Shown here piece by piece: positions 22,817 through 32,442 of a stretch of DNA of 64,000 nt. Within the stretch, counting starts at the first letter, position 1. Each line of letters starts with the position of its first letter. The notes below the pieces were generated by a model, which had not been told where the DNA came from, searched no databases, and was given only the letters and a program-made list of their open reading frames with translations. Position numbers and translations under genes: made by a program. This DNA is from Hymenobacter sp. 5317J-9 (GTDB lineage Bacteria > Bacteroidota > Bacteroidia > Cytophagales > Hymenobacteraceae): the NCBI RefSeq assembly GCF_022921075.1, contig NZ_CP095050.1, forward strand, positions 62,001 through 126,000. Direction: 5' to 3'.

Positions 22817-25618
22817 TTATTGCCCAAAGGCGTAAGTTGCTTTCAGGTAGAAGAAAGCTCCGTTGGCGCCCATCTGCACCATGTGGTGGGGCAGAATGTC
22901 GTGGTCATAGGGCGTGGTAGAGGGCGTGCCGTAGGTTTTGAGGTAGTAGGCCTGGTAGTCGGCCGCCGAGGCGAAGCCGTCGGGGGCGTGCCCGTTTTTG
23001 GCGGCCTGCAGCAGGTTGTCGGGCCGCACGTTGAACAGGTTCTGGGCACCGGCGGCCAGGGTCAGTCCTTTCATGGGCTTGTAGGTGAGGATAAGGTCGG
23101 TGACGGACTTAGGGCTGAACACCAAGTAGTAGCTTCCCTCTTCCAGCCCGTCGAAGTTGAAATCGTAGGACGCCACCTGGCCGAAGCGGGTGTAGCGGGT
23201 CGTGGCGCCCCATTTCACGCCCTCGTAGCCCACGCTGGCCAGCAGCTTGCTTTTGGGGCTGCCCGTGGTGATGAGCGACAGCTGGCGCTGGCCGATGAAG
23301 TTGTTGCCGGCAATTTCATCGTTCTGGATGCCCCGAAACAGCGTGGGCACGTTGAGGCTGCGCAGGGTAGTTTCGTTGAAGTTGGCGGCGGCGGTGACGT
23401 GCAGCGTACCGCGGCCCAAGGTGCGGCTGTAGCTGGCCACCAAGTCGAGGCCGCGGGTGCGGGTGTTCAGGGCGTTAGCGAAGAACTGCACGCTCGTGGT
23501 TTCGGCCTTGTCGAGGGCGTCGTCGAGCTGCGGCGCAATGCCGGCGCCAAACTCGTTGGTGAGCGAGATGCGGTCATCGATGTCAATCTGGTACGCGTCG
23601 GCCGTGAAAACCAGGTCTTTGGTGGGCGTGAGCACCAGGCCCAGGCTGGCGTTGCGCGACTTCTCGGCCGTGAGCTTGCTGATGCCGGCCACCTGCGCAA
23701 TGTCGCTCTGGTTGTTGTAGATGCCCGAGTAGGTGGTGCCGCTGGCCGTGGGCAGCAGCGTGAGCTGCCTGTACAGCTGCTGGTGCTGCGAGGGCGCCCG
23801 GAAGCCAGTGTTGTAGGCCGCGCGCAGGGCCAGCCACGTGGTGGCCTGCAGGCGCGAGGTGGCTTTGTAGATGAGGGCCGAGCCAAAGTCGGAATACCGC
23901 TCGTAGCGCACAGCGGCGCCCACGGTCCAGTTTTTCAGCACGTCGGCTTCCACGTCCAGAAAGCCGGCCACGTTCTGGCGGCTGCCCGCAATGGCCGAGG
24001 TGGGGTCGAAGCCGATGAAGCCCTGCGAGCCCCCCGAGGCGCCCGGCTGGCCCGCCTGGTAGTCTTTCCAGGAGTTTTCGTCGCCGGCCACAATCTCAAA
24101 GTAGTCGTTGCGAAACTCGGTACCGAAAGCCACGTTGGTGCCGGCCAATACGTTGTCGAACAGGCGACTGGCCGTGGCGGTGGTCACGGCCTGGGTAAAC
24201 TGCAGCCCGCCGGCCTCAAACGAGGTAGGCGACTTGGCGCCCAGCGAGGGGTTGAGGGTGTTGTCGAGGTCGTAGCGCATGCGGTTGGTGCCGAGGCTCT
24301 GGCTCAGGTCCAGGTCCCAGCGGCCCAGCTTGAGGTCGAGGCCCACCACGGCAGCCGCGTCCTGAATGCGGGTATTGATGTTGGGCTGGTAGCCCAGGCT
24401 GAAGCCCGGCTGCGTGCCCAGGTCGGCGGGGTTGGCGCTGGGCAGCACCCAGGGCGCCACGGCCTGGCCACGCCGGTAGTTGTAGGTACCGAAAGAATAA
24501 AAGCGCGCCTTCTCCGACAGCTCGATGCCGGCGTTGTACACGGCCCGGTAGTTAGTCATGATGGCGTCGCCGTTGCGCTGGCGGTAGTCCTTGGCCGTTT
24601 TCTTGTTGGCCAGCAGGAAGGAGTCTTCGCGGGCCCGAATGCGGGAGTACACGGGCCAGGAATTCAGGTCGCGGGCGTAGTCGGGGCTGGTGGTGTAGCC
24701 GCGGTAGTCCACTTCGCCGGTTACGTTCAGGAAGCCTTTGCTGCCCAGTTTCAGGCCTTTGTTGAGGCTCAGCGTGGTGTTGTAGCCAAAGCCCGACTGA
24801 TGGATGCCGTTGTTGACCATGACGCTGCCGCCGTGGTTGTCGTTTTTCAGATTGAGGTTGATAACGCCCGCAATGGCGTCGGAGCCGTACTGGGCCGCCG
24901 CGCCGTCGCGCAGGATTTCCACCCGGTCCAGGGCGTTCGAAGAGATGGTGTTCAGGTCGGTGGTGGCGCTGCCGTAGGGCCGGCTGCCCAGCAGGTTGAT
25001 GAGGGCCGACGTATGGCGCCGCTTGCCGTTCACGAGCACCAGCACTTGGTCGGAGCCCAGGCCGCGGAGCGTGGCGGCGTCCACGTGGTCGGCGCCGTCG
25101 GCCGAAGTTTCGCGCACCGAGTTGAACGACGGCACCGCGTAGTTGAGCAGCTGCGTGTTGTCGACGCGCGGAGCCGCCAGGGCCAGTTCGCGCATGTCAA
25201 TCACGTCCACGGGCGCCACCGACTCCAGGGCCGTGCGGTCGAGGCGGCGCGTGCCTACCGCCACCACGTCGGGGGCCAGCACCAAAGTGAAGTTGGCCGG
25301 TGCGTCGGCCTTCAGAAACACGTTGTTGATGACTTGCGCGCGGAAGCCCGGCTGGCTGATTTGCAGCGCATACGGCCCGCCCGTGAGCAGAGTATTAATG
25401 CTAAATGCTCCCCGCGTATCGGTAGTGGCTACGCGCCGGATGCCCGTGGGCAGATGCAGCGCCGTAATCGACACGCCCGTGAGTGCCCCTCCCCTTTCGG
25501 TCTGAATTGTGCCGACAATGGTGGCTGTGCTGGTGGCTTCGCTTTGGGCCCAACTACGGGCTGGAGCGCCAGCACCGGCCGCCAAAGTCAGAAAACAAGA
25601 GAGTCGAAGTAAACGCAT
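22817..25618 (-). CDS. TonB-dependent outer membrane receptor
   Basis: 933 aa. Signal peptide to about residue 25, carboxypeptidase-regulatory-like domain (about 32-110; GTIQTERGGALTGVSITAL), plug domain (about 125-240; LRGLGSDQVLVLVNGKRRH, EILRDGAAAQYGSDAIAGVINL), then a 22-strand type barrel ending in YLKATYAFGQ with a terminal aromatic-rich strand. It imports a large or scarce substrate across the outer membrane. A perfect palindrome lies in its leader at 25651-25680. The operon partner is a Tat-type amine oxidase, which suggests but does not prove an amine-containing ligand. Confidence 0.93.
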   Translation of the reverse strand: MRLLRLSCFLTLAAGAGAPARSWAQSEATSTATIVGTIQTERGGALTGVSITALHLPTGIRRVATTDTRGAFSINTLLTGGPYALQISQPGFRAQVINNVFLKADAPANFTLVLAPDVVAVGTRRLDRTALESVAPVDVIDMRELALAAPRVDNTQLLNYAVPSFNSVRETSADGADHVDAATLRGLGSDQVLVLVNGKRRHTSALINLLGSRPYGSATTDLNTISSNALDRVEILRDGAAAQYGSDAIAGVINLNLKNDNHGGSVMVNNGIHQSGFGYNTTLSLNKGLKLGSKGFLNVTGEVDYRGYTTSPDYARDLNSWPVYSRIRAREDSFLLANKKTAKDYRQRNGDAIMTNYRAVYNAGIELSEKARFYSFGTYNYRRGQAVAPWVLPSANPADLGTQPGFSLGYQPNINTRIQDAAAVVGLDLKLGRWDLDLSQSLGTNRMRYDLDNTLNPSLGAKSPTSFEAGGLQFTQAVTTATASRLFDNVLAGTNVAFGTEFRNDYFEIVAGDENSWKDYQAGQPGASGGSQGFIGFDPTSAIAGSRQNVAGFLDVEADVLKNWTVGAAVRYERYSDFGSALIYKATSRLQATTWLALRAAYNTGFRAPSQHQQLYRQLTLLPTASGTTYSGIYNNQSDIAQVAGISKLTAEKSRNASLGLVLTPTKDLVFTADAYQIDIDDRISLTNEFGAGIAPQLDDALDKAETTSVQFFANALNTRTRGLDLVASYSRTLGRGTLHVTAAANFNETTLRSLNVPTLFRGIQNDEIAGNNFIGQRQLSLITTGSPKSKLLASVGYEGVKWGATTRYTRFGQVASYDFNFDGLEEGSYYLVFSPKSVTDLILTYKPMKGLTLAAGAQNLFNVRPDNLLQAAKNGHAPDGFASAADYQAYYLKTYGTPSTTPYDHDILPHHMVQMGANGAFFYLKATYAFGQ

Positions 25619-25650
25619 AGAAGGGAGCGTGAGAGGTTGGATTTATTATT

Positions 25651-25680
25651 CCAAAAATTAGAATCAGGTCTAATTTTTGG
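25651..25680. promoter_or_regulatory. Perfect 12-6-12 palindrome upstream of the TonB receptor
   Basis: CCAAAAATTAGA and TCTAATTTTTGG pair around ATCAGG, 33 nt before the receptor ATG. It could be an operator for a dimeric repressor, or a leader hairpin of a TonB receptor mRNA. The remaining part of 25681-25850 is AT-rich and holds no gene that I can see. Confidence 0.5.
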
Positions 25681-25850
25681 ACACAAACTTCCCAAGCGCG
25701 CGACCGCACTTTCCCCTTTTTCGCCGAACAGCTGCTTATAATCCTTAAAGGCCTTTCTGCAGTCGATAAAACGACAGCTGAGTCAACAGCCTCCTATTTC
25801 GTGCACGCCAAATACTTCTGCTCATATGATAAATAGAACTATATATTTCG

Positions 25851-28409
25851 CTATTCACTCACAAACACACGCTTCACTCGCTCGCTCACGTTGGTGAGCA
25901 GCTCGTAGGGAATGGTGCCGATGCGGCCCGCCAACTCGGGCAGCGGCAGCCCCTCGCCAAATATCAGCGCCACGTCGCCGGCGCGTACCCCGGCTATGTG
26001 CGTCACGTCGACCATGCACATGTCCATGCACACCGAGCCCACCAGCGGCGCCCGCTGCCCCCGAATGAGCACCATACCCGCCCCATTGCCGAAACGCCGG
26101 TCGTAGCCATCGGCGTAGCCAATGGCCAGCGTGGCAATGCGCCGCTCAGTGTCGGCGGCGGTGCCGCGACGGCCGTAGCCCACGGTGTGGCCCGCGGGCA
26201 GCGTCTTGATTTGGGAGATGGTGGTGCGCAGCTGGCTAACGGGGCGCAGGGCGTCGGTGTCGCGGCCGCTGGCGTCCACGCCGTAAAGGCCGATGCCCAG
26301 GCGCACCATGTCGAAATGCGCCTCCGGAAAGCGCAGAATGCCGGCCGAGTTCAGCGCATGCTTGAGCACCGCGTGGCCCAAAGCTTCTTCTATGGCGGCG
26401 GCCATGCGGCGAAAGGTCGCCAGCTGTTCCTGCGTGAAACCGTCGTGCGCAGCTTCATCGGCGGCGGCCAGGTGGGTCATCACGCTGGCCACGGGCAGGC
26501 GGGCGGCGTGCTCGCGCAAGCGGGCCAGCAGGGCCGGCAGGTCGGCGTCGTCGAAGCCGAGGCGGCGCATGCCGGTGTCGAGCTTGAGGTGTATTTTGGG
26601 CACCGGCAGCGGGCTGACCAATAGAGTCTCACTCACGGAGGTATCAAACGCCATCAGAAACTCATCGAGCATCTCAAAGGAGTATATCTCGGGCTCCAGG
26701 CGGTACTGGCGTAGGGTGGCGAAGGAGTCCGGTGCTGGGTTCATCACCATGATGGGCAGGCTGATGCCGGCCTCGCGCAGGGCAATGCCTTCGTCGGCGT
26801 ACGCCACGGCCAGGTAGTCGGCCCGCTGAAATTCGAGCAGGCTGGCCACTTCGTAGGAGCCCGCGCCGTAGGCGAAGGCCTTCACCATCACCATGAGCTT
26901 GGTGCCGGGCTGAAGCTGGCGCCGGTAGTGCTGCAGATTGTGGCTCAGCGCATCGAGGTTGACTTCCAACACTGTGCCGTGCTGCTGGGCCTGCAGGGCC
27001 GCCACAATTCGCTCAAAGCCGAAGCGGCGGGCGCCCTTCACCAGCACCACTTCGCGGGCAAAGGCGGCGGGGTCGAGTTGGGCAAGAAACGCCTCGGTGC
27101 TCTGGAAATACTCGGCCGCCAGGCCTTCCGGAAACACTCTTTGCTGCTGGCCGATGGCTTCGCCGATGCCGATGAGCCGCGTAACGCCCGCCGCGGGCAG
27201 CAGGGCGGCTACCTGGGCATACAGCTCCTCACCCGTGAGGCCCGACTCCAACACGTCGCTCAGAATGAGGGTGCGGCGCCCCGGTCGCGGCTGCCGGGCC
27301 AAGGCATTGAGGGCCAGCGAGAGGCCGGCCAGGTCGTTATTATAGGTATCGTCGAGCAGGTAGGAGTCGTGGCGGCCCAGCTTCATTTCCAGGCGCATGG
27401 CCACGGGGTGCAGGCGGGCCAGGCGGCGCTGGATTTCGGCTGGGTCCAGGCCGCGGTGCAGCAGCACGGCCAGGCAGTGCAGGGCATTTTCTACCGAGGG
27501 CTCGTCGGCGAAGGGCAGGGTGAACTCCGCGTCTCCCCCACCGGCCGCGGCGTGGGTTAGCCAGCGGGTGCGGCCGTCGGTGACGGGCTGCGCTTCGAAA
27601 AACAGGTCGGCCGTTTGGCCCGCCTGGCGCGTCCAGCTGAAACCGGGCAGCCCAAGGCGCGAAACGGCGGCCTGCACCAGCGGCTGGTCGGCGCAATAGA
27701 ACAGGCGCTGGAAGCCGGGGCCCTCAAATAGCTTCAGCTTCTCCAGCAGCTTTTGTTCGTGGGAAGCAAAGCCGGCGTCGTGGGCCGTGCCGAGGGTGGT
27801 GAACAAGCCCTCGGTGGGCTGAATGATGCCGGCCAGCCGCGCCATCTCTCCCACTTCCGAAATGCCGGCTTCAAAGATGCCGAGCGTGTGCCGGCTGGGG
27901 TTCAGCTCCCACACGCTCAGCGGCACGCCCACTTGCGAGTTGTAGGAGCGCGGCGAGCGGCAGATGTCTTCGTCAGGGCTGAGCAATTGGGCCAGCCATT
28001 CTTTCACAATGGTTTTGCCATTGGAGCCGGTGATGGCCAGCACCGGGCCGCTGAAGCGGGCACGGTGAGCGGCGGCCAGGGCTTGTAGCGCCGCGAGCGG
28101 GCTGGCCACGGCCATGATACCGGCTTCGGGATAGGCCGCAAGGCCGCCCGGCAGGTCCTTTCCTTCTTCCACCACGAAGAGGCGCACGCCCTGGGCATAA
28201 AGGGCCGGCAGGTAGCGGTGGCCGTCGTGGCTGGGGCCGCGCAGAGCAAAAAACAGGGCACCGGCGGACAGGCCCACGCGCCGGCTGTCGAGCAGCAGGT
28301 GGCGCACCTCGGCGGCGGGGTCGGCGGGGGCTTGCAGCAGGTGGCCGGCGAGCAGCGCCGGCAGCGAGGAAAAGGGGAACACGGCGCAAAGGTCGGGCGC
28401 CCTGGCCAA
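25851..28409 (-). CDS. Bifunctional MurF / alanine racemase
   Basis: 852 aa fusion. The N-terminal part (about residues 1-460) is a Mur ligase that adds D-Ala-D-Ala to UDP-MurNAc-tripeptide: ATP loop AITGSNGKT (about 130), then the middle and C-terminal Mur domains with LDDTYNN. The C-terminal part (about 478-852) is a PLP alanine racemase: VEVNLDALSHNL, PLP lysine in VMVKAFAYGAG, and catalytic Tyr region GYADGYDRRFGNG with GSVCMDMCMVDV. The enzyme makes D-Ala and uses D-Ala-D-Ala in peptidoglycan synthesis. This fusion is known in Bacteroidota. The start ATG at 28409 may be a few codons off. Confidence 0.95.
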   Translation of the reverse strand: MARAPDLCAVFPFSSLPALLAGHLLQAPADPAAEVRHLLLDSRRVGLSAGALFFALRGPSHDGHRYLPALYAQGVRLFVVEEGKDLPGGLAAYPEAGIMAVASPLAALQALAAAHRARFSGPVLAITGSNGKTIVKEWLAQLLSPDEDICRSPRSYNSQVGVPLSVWELNPSRHTLGIFEAGISEVGEMARLAGIIQPTEGLFTTLGTAHDAGFASHEQKLLEKLKLFEGPGFQRLFYCADQPLVQAAVSRLGLPGFSWTRQAGQTADLFFEAQPVTDGRTRWLTHAAAGGGDAEFTLPFADEPSVENALHCLAVLLHRGLDPAEIQRRLARLHPVAMRLEMKLGRHDSYLLDDTYNNDLAGLSLALNALARQPRPGRRTLILSDVLESGLTGEELYAQVAALLPAAGVTRLIGIGEAIGQQQRVFPEGLAAEYFQSTEAFLAQLDPAAFAREVVLVKGARRFGFERIVAALQAQQHGTVLEVNLDALSHNLQHYRRQLQPGTKLMVMVKAFAYGAGSYEVASLLEFQRADYLAVAYADEGIALREAGISLPIMVMNPAPDSFATLRQYRLEPEIYSFEMLDEFLMAFDTSVSETLLVSPLPVPKIHLKLDTGMRRLGFDDADLPALLARLREHAARLPVASVMTHLAAADEAAHDGFTQEQLATFRRMAAAIEEALGHAVLKHALNSAGILRFPEAHFDMVRLGIGLYGVDASGRDTDALRPVSQLRTTISQIKTLPAGHTVGYGRRGTAADTERRIATLAIGYADGYDRRFGNGAGMVLIRGQRAPLVGSVCMDMCMVDVTHIAGVRAGDVALIFGEGLPLPELAGRIGTIPYELLTNVSERVKRVFVSE

Positions 28410-28561
28410 AATCCCGGGCCGCGCGGTGGGCTATGCAACGGGCGCGCATCATCCGGCTTCATTGTCTTACCGCCCACCAACCAAGGCGCGGCGGGCCTGA
28501 GCCAAGTATTTATTATTTTAAGATAAACTTGCACCACACTCCCACTTCACACCTTTTACCT

Positions 28562-30010
28562 ATGAGACAGTTTTTTATCCTGCCACGGAGCCTGCGCTGG
28601 GCGCCGGTGGCAGTATTGGTCCTCGGGGCCTGCAGCCCGAAGGCCACGTCGGTGGTGACGGAGCCGGCCGCGGCGCCCGCTCCTGTCGTGGCGGCCGTTC
28701 CCAGGCCCACGCCCGCCGGGCCGGCCTTCGAGATTCCGGTGGAGTACTACACCTTGCCCAACGGGCTGAAGGTGGTGCTCTCGCCCGACCACACGGCGCC
28801 CACGGCCACGGTGGCGGCTTACTACGGCGTGGGCTTCCGCACCGAGCCGCGCGACCGCACGGGCTTTGCGCATTTGTTTGAGCACCTGATGTTTCAGGGC
28901 TCGCAGAACCTGGGCAAGAACGAGTTCATCGGACTGATTCAGAAGAACGGCGGGGCGCTGAACGGCTCGACGCGCTTCGACTTCACCAACTACTTCGAGG
29001 TGGTGCCGGCGCACAAGCTGGAAACCATCCTGTGGGCCGAGGCCGACCGCATGCGCGGCCTGGCCATCACCCAAACCAACCTGACCAACCAGCAGGGCGT
29101 GGTGAAAAACGAGGTACGCGTGAACGTGCTCAACCAGCCGTACGGCGGCTTTCCGTGGATAGACATGCCCATGAAAGCCAACAAGAACTGGAACAACGCC
29201 CACAACTTCTACGGCGACATGAGTGACCTCGACGCCGCCAACCTGGCCGACACGAAGTCGTTTTTCAAGACCTATTACGCGCCCAACAACGCCGTGCTGG
29301 CCGTGGTGGGCGACTTCGACCCTGCCGAGGCCAAGGCCTGGGTGCAGAAGTATTATGCCGCCATTCCCAGCGCGCCGCAGCCGCCCAAGCCCGACATTGC
29401 GGAGCCGCGCCAAGAGCAGGAGCAGCGCTTCTCGAAGGACGACAAGCTGGCCACCAAGCCCGCCCTGGCCTTCGGCTACCACATGCCGGAGCGCAACACG
29501 CCTGAGTACTACGCCATGATAATGCTCGACCAGATTCTGCTGCAGGGCAACGACAGCCGCCTCTACCAAGCCCTGGTGCAGAAGCGCGGCTACACCGACA
29601 ACGTGAGCGGCGGCATCAACTACCTCGGCAACCAGTTCAACTACAACGGACCCATGCTCTGGATGGGCGACCTCGTGTTTGACCCCGCCGTGCAGGCCGA
29701 CTCGGTAGTGCGCGTGCTGGACCAGGAAATCGACAAGCTGAACCGCACCGGCATCGACCAGGCCACGCTGGACTTGGCGCTGGTGAAAATCCGCTCGGCA
29801 TTTTACGACCAGGTGAGCGGCTCCGACAACTTCGGGCGGGCCGATTTGCTGGCCGCGTTTGCCTTGTTTGATAATGACCCCAGCCGCATCAACCGCCTGG
29901 AGGGCGAGTTCCGCAAGGTGACGCCCGACCTGATGCAAAAGACCATTCGCGAGTACCTGCGGCCCACCAACCGCACCATCATCACCGTCAACCCGCTGGC
30001 CAAAAGCTAG
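28562..30010 (+). CDS. M16 family zinc metallopeptidase lipoprotein (catalytic subunit)
   Basis: 482 aa. Lipoprotein-like N-terminus (VAVLVLGAC) followed by a proline/alanine linker and an M16 (pitrilysin/insulinase) domain pair. The zinc motif HxxEH is intact as HLFEH (about residue 106), with the distal Glu expected in the NEVRVN stretch. The start ATG at 28562 gives the lipoprotein signal; upstream in-frame codons lack promoter or signal features. It lies 18 bp before a second M16 gene that lacks the zinc motif, so the two likely form a heterodimeric peptidase in the periplasm. A weak -7 box TAAACTTG occurs near 28523. Confidence 0.93.
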   Translation: MRQFFILPRSLRWAPVAVLVLGACSPKATSVVTEPAAAPAPVVAAVPRPTPAGPAFEIPVEYYTLPNGLKVVLSPDHTAPTATVAAYYGVGFRTEPRDRTGFAHLFEHLMFQGSQNLGKNEFIGLIQKNGGALNGSTRFDFTNYFEVVPAHKLETILWAEADRMRGLAITQTNLTNQQGVVKNEVRVNVLNQPYGGFPWIDMPMKANKNWNNAHNFYGDMSDLDAANLADTKSFFKTYYAPNNAVLAVVGDFDPAEAKAWVQKYYAAIPSAPQPPKPDIAEPRQEQEQRFSKDDKLATKPALAFGYHMPERNTPEYYAMIMLDQILLQGNDSRLYQALVQKRGYTDNVSGGINYLGNQFNYNGPMLWMGDLVFDPAVQADSVVRVLDQEIDKLNRTGIDQATLDLALVKIRSAFYDQVSGSDNFGRADLLAAFALFDNDPSRINRLEGEFRKVTPDLMQKTIREYLRPTNRTIITVNPLAKS

Positions 30011-30028
30011 TTTACCTGCTACAGCACT

Positions 30029-31525
30029 ATGAAAAAGCTAGTTATGGGGCTGCTCAGCGCGGCCCTGGTGGGTGCCGGAGCGCCGCACGCGCAGGCCCAG
30101 AAAGCCCCCGCTCCTACCAAAAAGACGGCCACCAAGCCGGTGGTTCACTCCAAAGGCGCGGCCCGGGCCGTGGCAGCGGCCAAAGCCAAGGCGGCTGTCA
30201 AACAAGCGCCGCCGGCCGGTGGCCAGCCCCGCGACTTTGCCCTGCCGGCCAAGGAAGATTTCACGCTCGACAACGGCTTGCGGGCCCGCCTGGTGCCTTT
30301 TGGCCAGGTGCCGAAGGTGACCATGATGGTGGCCGTGCAAGCGGGCAACGTGCACGAAGGGCCGAACGAAATTGCCGTGGCCGACCTTCTCGGCAAGCTG
30401 ATGCAGGAAGGCACCCCTACCATGACGGCCACGCAGCTAGCCGAGCGGGTGGCGCGCATGGGCGGCTCGCTCAGCCTGTCGGTAGGGCTCGACCAAACCA
30501 CGCTCTATGCGTCCTGCCTGAGCGAGTACGCGCCCGAGCTGGCCACCCTCATGGCCGATGTGGTGCAACACCCGGCTTTCCCGGCCAGCGAGCTGGCCCG
30601 GCTCAAAGCCGACATGAAGCGGCAGACGGCCCTTTCGCGGGCCCAGCCCGGCGTGCAGGCCCGCATGAAGTTCAACACGGCCATCTACGGCGACCACCCC
30701 TATGGCCGTGGGCTGCCCACCGATGCCCAGATTGACGCCCTGACGCTGGAGCAGGTGCAGAACTTCTACAAAACGCAGTACGGGGCCCAGCGCACCAGCG
30801 TGTACGCGGCCGGGCGCTTCGATGCGCCGGCCTTGCGCCAAGCCATCACCACGGCATGGGCCGGGTTCCCGCAGGGCCCCGCGCCCAAGATTGAGGTGGC
30901 CAAGCCCCTGACCAAAGGCGACCTGCTGACCCAGGACCGGCCCAACGCCCCGCAGTCGACCATTGTGGTGGGCCTGCCCGTGGTGGACCCCAGCCACCCC
31001 GACTACATCCGCATGCGCGTGATGAACTCGCTGCTGGGCGGCTCCTTCGGCTCGCGCATCACGCGCAACATTCGGGAAGACAAGGGCTACACTTACTCGC
31101 CCTACAGCTCCTTGGCCACCCGCTACCGCGCCAGCACCTGGAGCGAAACCGCCGACGTGACGACTTCTGAAACCGGCAACTCGCTCAAGGAAATCATGAA
31201 CGAAGTGGAGCGCCTGCAGAAAGAAGCGCCCTCCGTGGATGAGCTAAAAGGCATTCAGAACTACGAGGGCGGCATGTTTGTGCTGCGCAACTCCACGCCG
31301 GCCGGCATCATTGGCCAGCTCAACACGCTGGACCTGCACGGCTTGCCCGAAACCTACCTCACCGAACAGGTGAAAAACATCAACGCCGTGACGCCGCAGC
31401 AAGTGAGCGACATTGCGAAGAAATACATCCGCCCCGAGGCCATGACCATTGTGGTGGTGGGCGACAAGAAGGTGGTGGAGCCGCAGCTGCAAAAATTCCA
31501 GGCCGAGCGCAAGAAGCCACTGTAG
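30029..31525 (+). CDS. M16 family protein without zinc motif (partner subunit)
   Basis: 498 aa. Signal peptide (cleaved near AQAQ), a Lys/Ala-rich linker (about residues 25-65), then an M16-type domain pair. At the zinc site the protein reads ADLLGKLMQEG instead of HxxEH, so it cannot bind zinc there. It retains the second-domain features (GSFGSRITRNIREDKGYTYS, about 345). It is likely the non-catalytic subunit that, with the upstream protein, closes the peptide chamber. Co-transcribed with it. Confidence 0.92.
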   Translation: MKKLVMGLLSAALVGAGAPHAQAQKAPAPTKKTATKPVVHSKGAARAVAAAKAKAAVKQAPPAGGQPRDFALPAKEDFTLDNGLRARLVPFGQVPKVTMMVAVQAGNVHEGPNEIAVADLLGKLMQEGTPTMTATQLAERVARMGGSLSLSVGLDQTTLYASCLSEYAPELATLMADVVQHPAFPASELARLKADMKRQTALSRAQPGVQARMKFNTAIYGDHPYGRGLPTDAQIDALTLEQVQNFYKTQYGAQRTSVYAAGRFDAPALRQAITTAWAGFPQGPAPKIEVAKPLTKGDLLTQDRPNAPQSTIVVGLPVVDPSHPDYIRMRVMNSLLGGSFGSRITRNIREDKGYTYSPYSSLATRYRASTWSETADVTTSETGNSLKEIMNEVERLQKEAPSVDELKGIQNYEGGMFVLRNSTPAGIIGQLNTLDLHGLPETYLTEQVKNINAVTPQQVSDIAKKYIRPEAMTIVVVGDKKVVEPQLQKFQAERKKPL

Positions 31526-31546
31526 CGTTCGGCACAACATTTTGAT

Positions 31547-31598
31547 GAGCCATTTGCTGAGCGGCTAGCCAAGTTGCAAAGCGAATGGCTCTTTTTTT
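31547..31598 (+). terminator. Terminator after the M16 pair
   Basis: GAGCCATT...GCT pairs with AGC...AATGGCTC, followed by a run of seven T, 21 nt after the stop codon. Confidence 0.8.
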
Positions 31599-31675
31599 GC
31601 ACGCGTATCCGAGCATTTGGGGCGAACTTTAGTTCTCCTTTCTTTCCACCGGTTTCGCGGCCACCATTCCTTACC

Positions 31676-32266
31676 ATGAAAAATTCTACCCGCAGGGGAA
31701 TACTTTTTGCTTTTACCGCCGGCGTCCTGCTCACCGCTTGCAGCAAAGACAACACGCCCCCGGCCGACCTGACCCCGTATTACGAGCTCGACAACCGGGT
31801 GATATACCCTACCGGTGGCGCTTCGGTCGCCACCTTCAACCCCAGCAGCATTCAGGGCACGGCGGTGCTCACGCCGCAGGCGCTGGTGCTGGACCTGGGA
31901 GTTTCGGCAACCAAGCTGCACATGGAAGTAGACCGGGCCCAGCTCAAGCTCCGCGACAGCCCCTTGCGCGGGGCCGACTGGGTGGGCAGCTACGCCTGGC
32001 GCAGCTTCGACCGCCCCACCGACCCCGTGTTTGTGCATTACACTTTCCGTTTCGACGGCGCGACGTCGGTATATCCGCTATCCGAAACCACGCCGCAGCT
32101 TCGAGGCAGCCTCGACATCACGGCTTTTGATGCCAAGCGCCACCTCATCAGCGGCCGCTACTCGGTGGAGGCACCCAATCAGCTCACCCCATTAGCTGGC
32201 TCCATGTTCCCGCTCATCACGCTCCGGGTGTCGGGCAAGTTCGACAACTTGAAAGTGCAGATGTAG
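31676..32266 (+). CDS. Putative lipoprotein, unknown function
   Basis: 196 aa. Start ATG 31676 gives a lipoprotein signal MKNSTRRGILFAFTAGVLLTAC with lipobox LLTAC. The mature part is beta-rich, with no domain I can name. It contains LVLDLGVSATKLHMEVDRAQ and a C-terminal LITLRVSGKFDNLKVQM. Likely anchored in the outer membrane periplasmic face. It is bracketed by terminators at 31547-31598 and 32285-32318, so it is probably a single-gene unit. Confidence 0.7.
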   Translation: MKNSTRRGILFAFTAGVLLTACSKDNTPPADLTPYYELDNRVIYPTGGASVATFNPSSIQGTAVLTPQALVLDLGVSATKLHMEVDRAQLKLRDSPLRGADWVGSYAWRSFDRPTDPVFVHYTFRFDGATSVYPLSETTPQLRGSLDITAFDAKRHLISGRYSVEAPNQLTPLAGSMFPLITLRVSGKFDNLKVQM

Positions 32267-32284
32267 CGCCTCGACCCAATACCG

Positions 32285-32318
32285 AAAAGCCGCTTTGTTA
32301 AATCGAAGCGGCTTTTTT
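32285..32318 (+). terminator. Terminator after the lipoprotein gene
   Basis: AAAAGCCGCTT pairs with AAGCGGCTTTT and is followed by further T, 19 nt after the stop. Confidence 0.88.
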
Positions 32319-32442
32319 GTGGATGACATAGTCCATTTGAAGCCTTTCGAAATTGAAAGAAGCGCTTCTTTTCCCAGGCGCTTGCTATACATAAAGCTAA
32401 TTACAAACCCTTGGATGAATAACCCCAGATTATCTTTACTCC

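Noticed and set aside
22766..25612. Open frame of 948 codons opposite the TonB receptor
   Set aside because: Same shadow effect; its translation has only low-complexity V/G/A/H content and the receptor reading is unambiguous.
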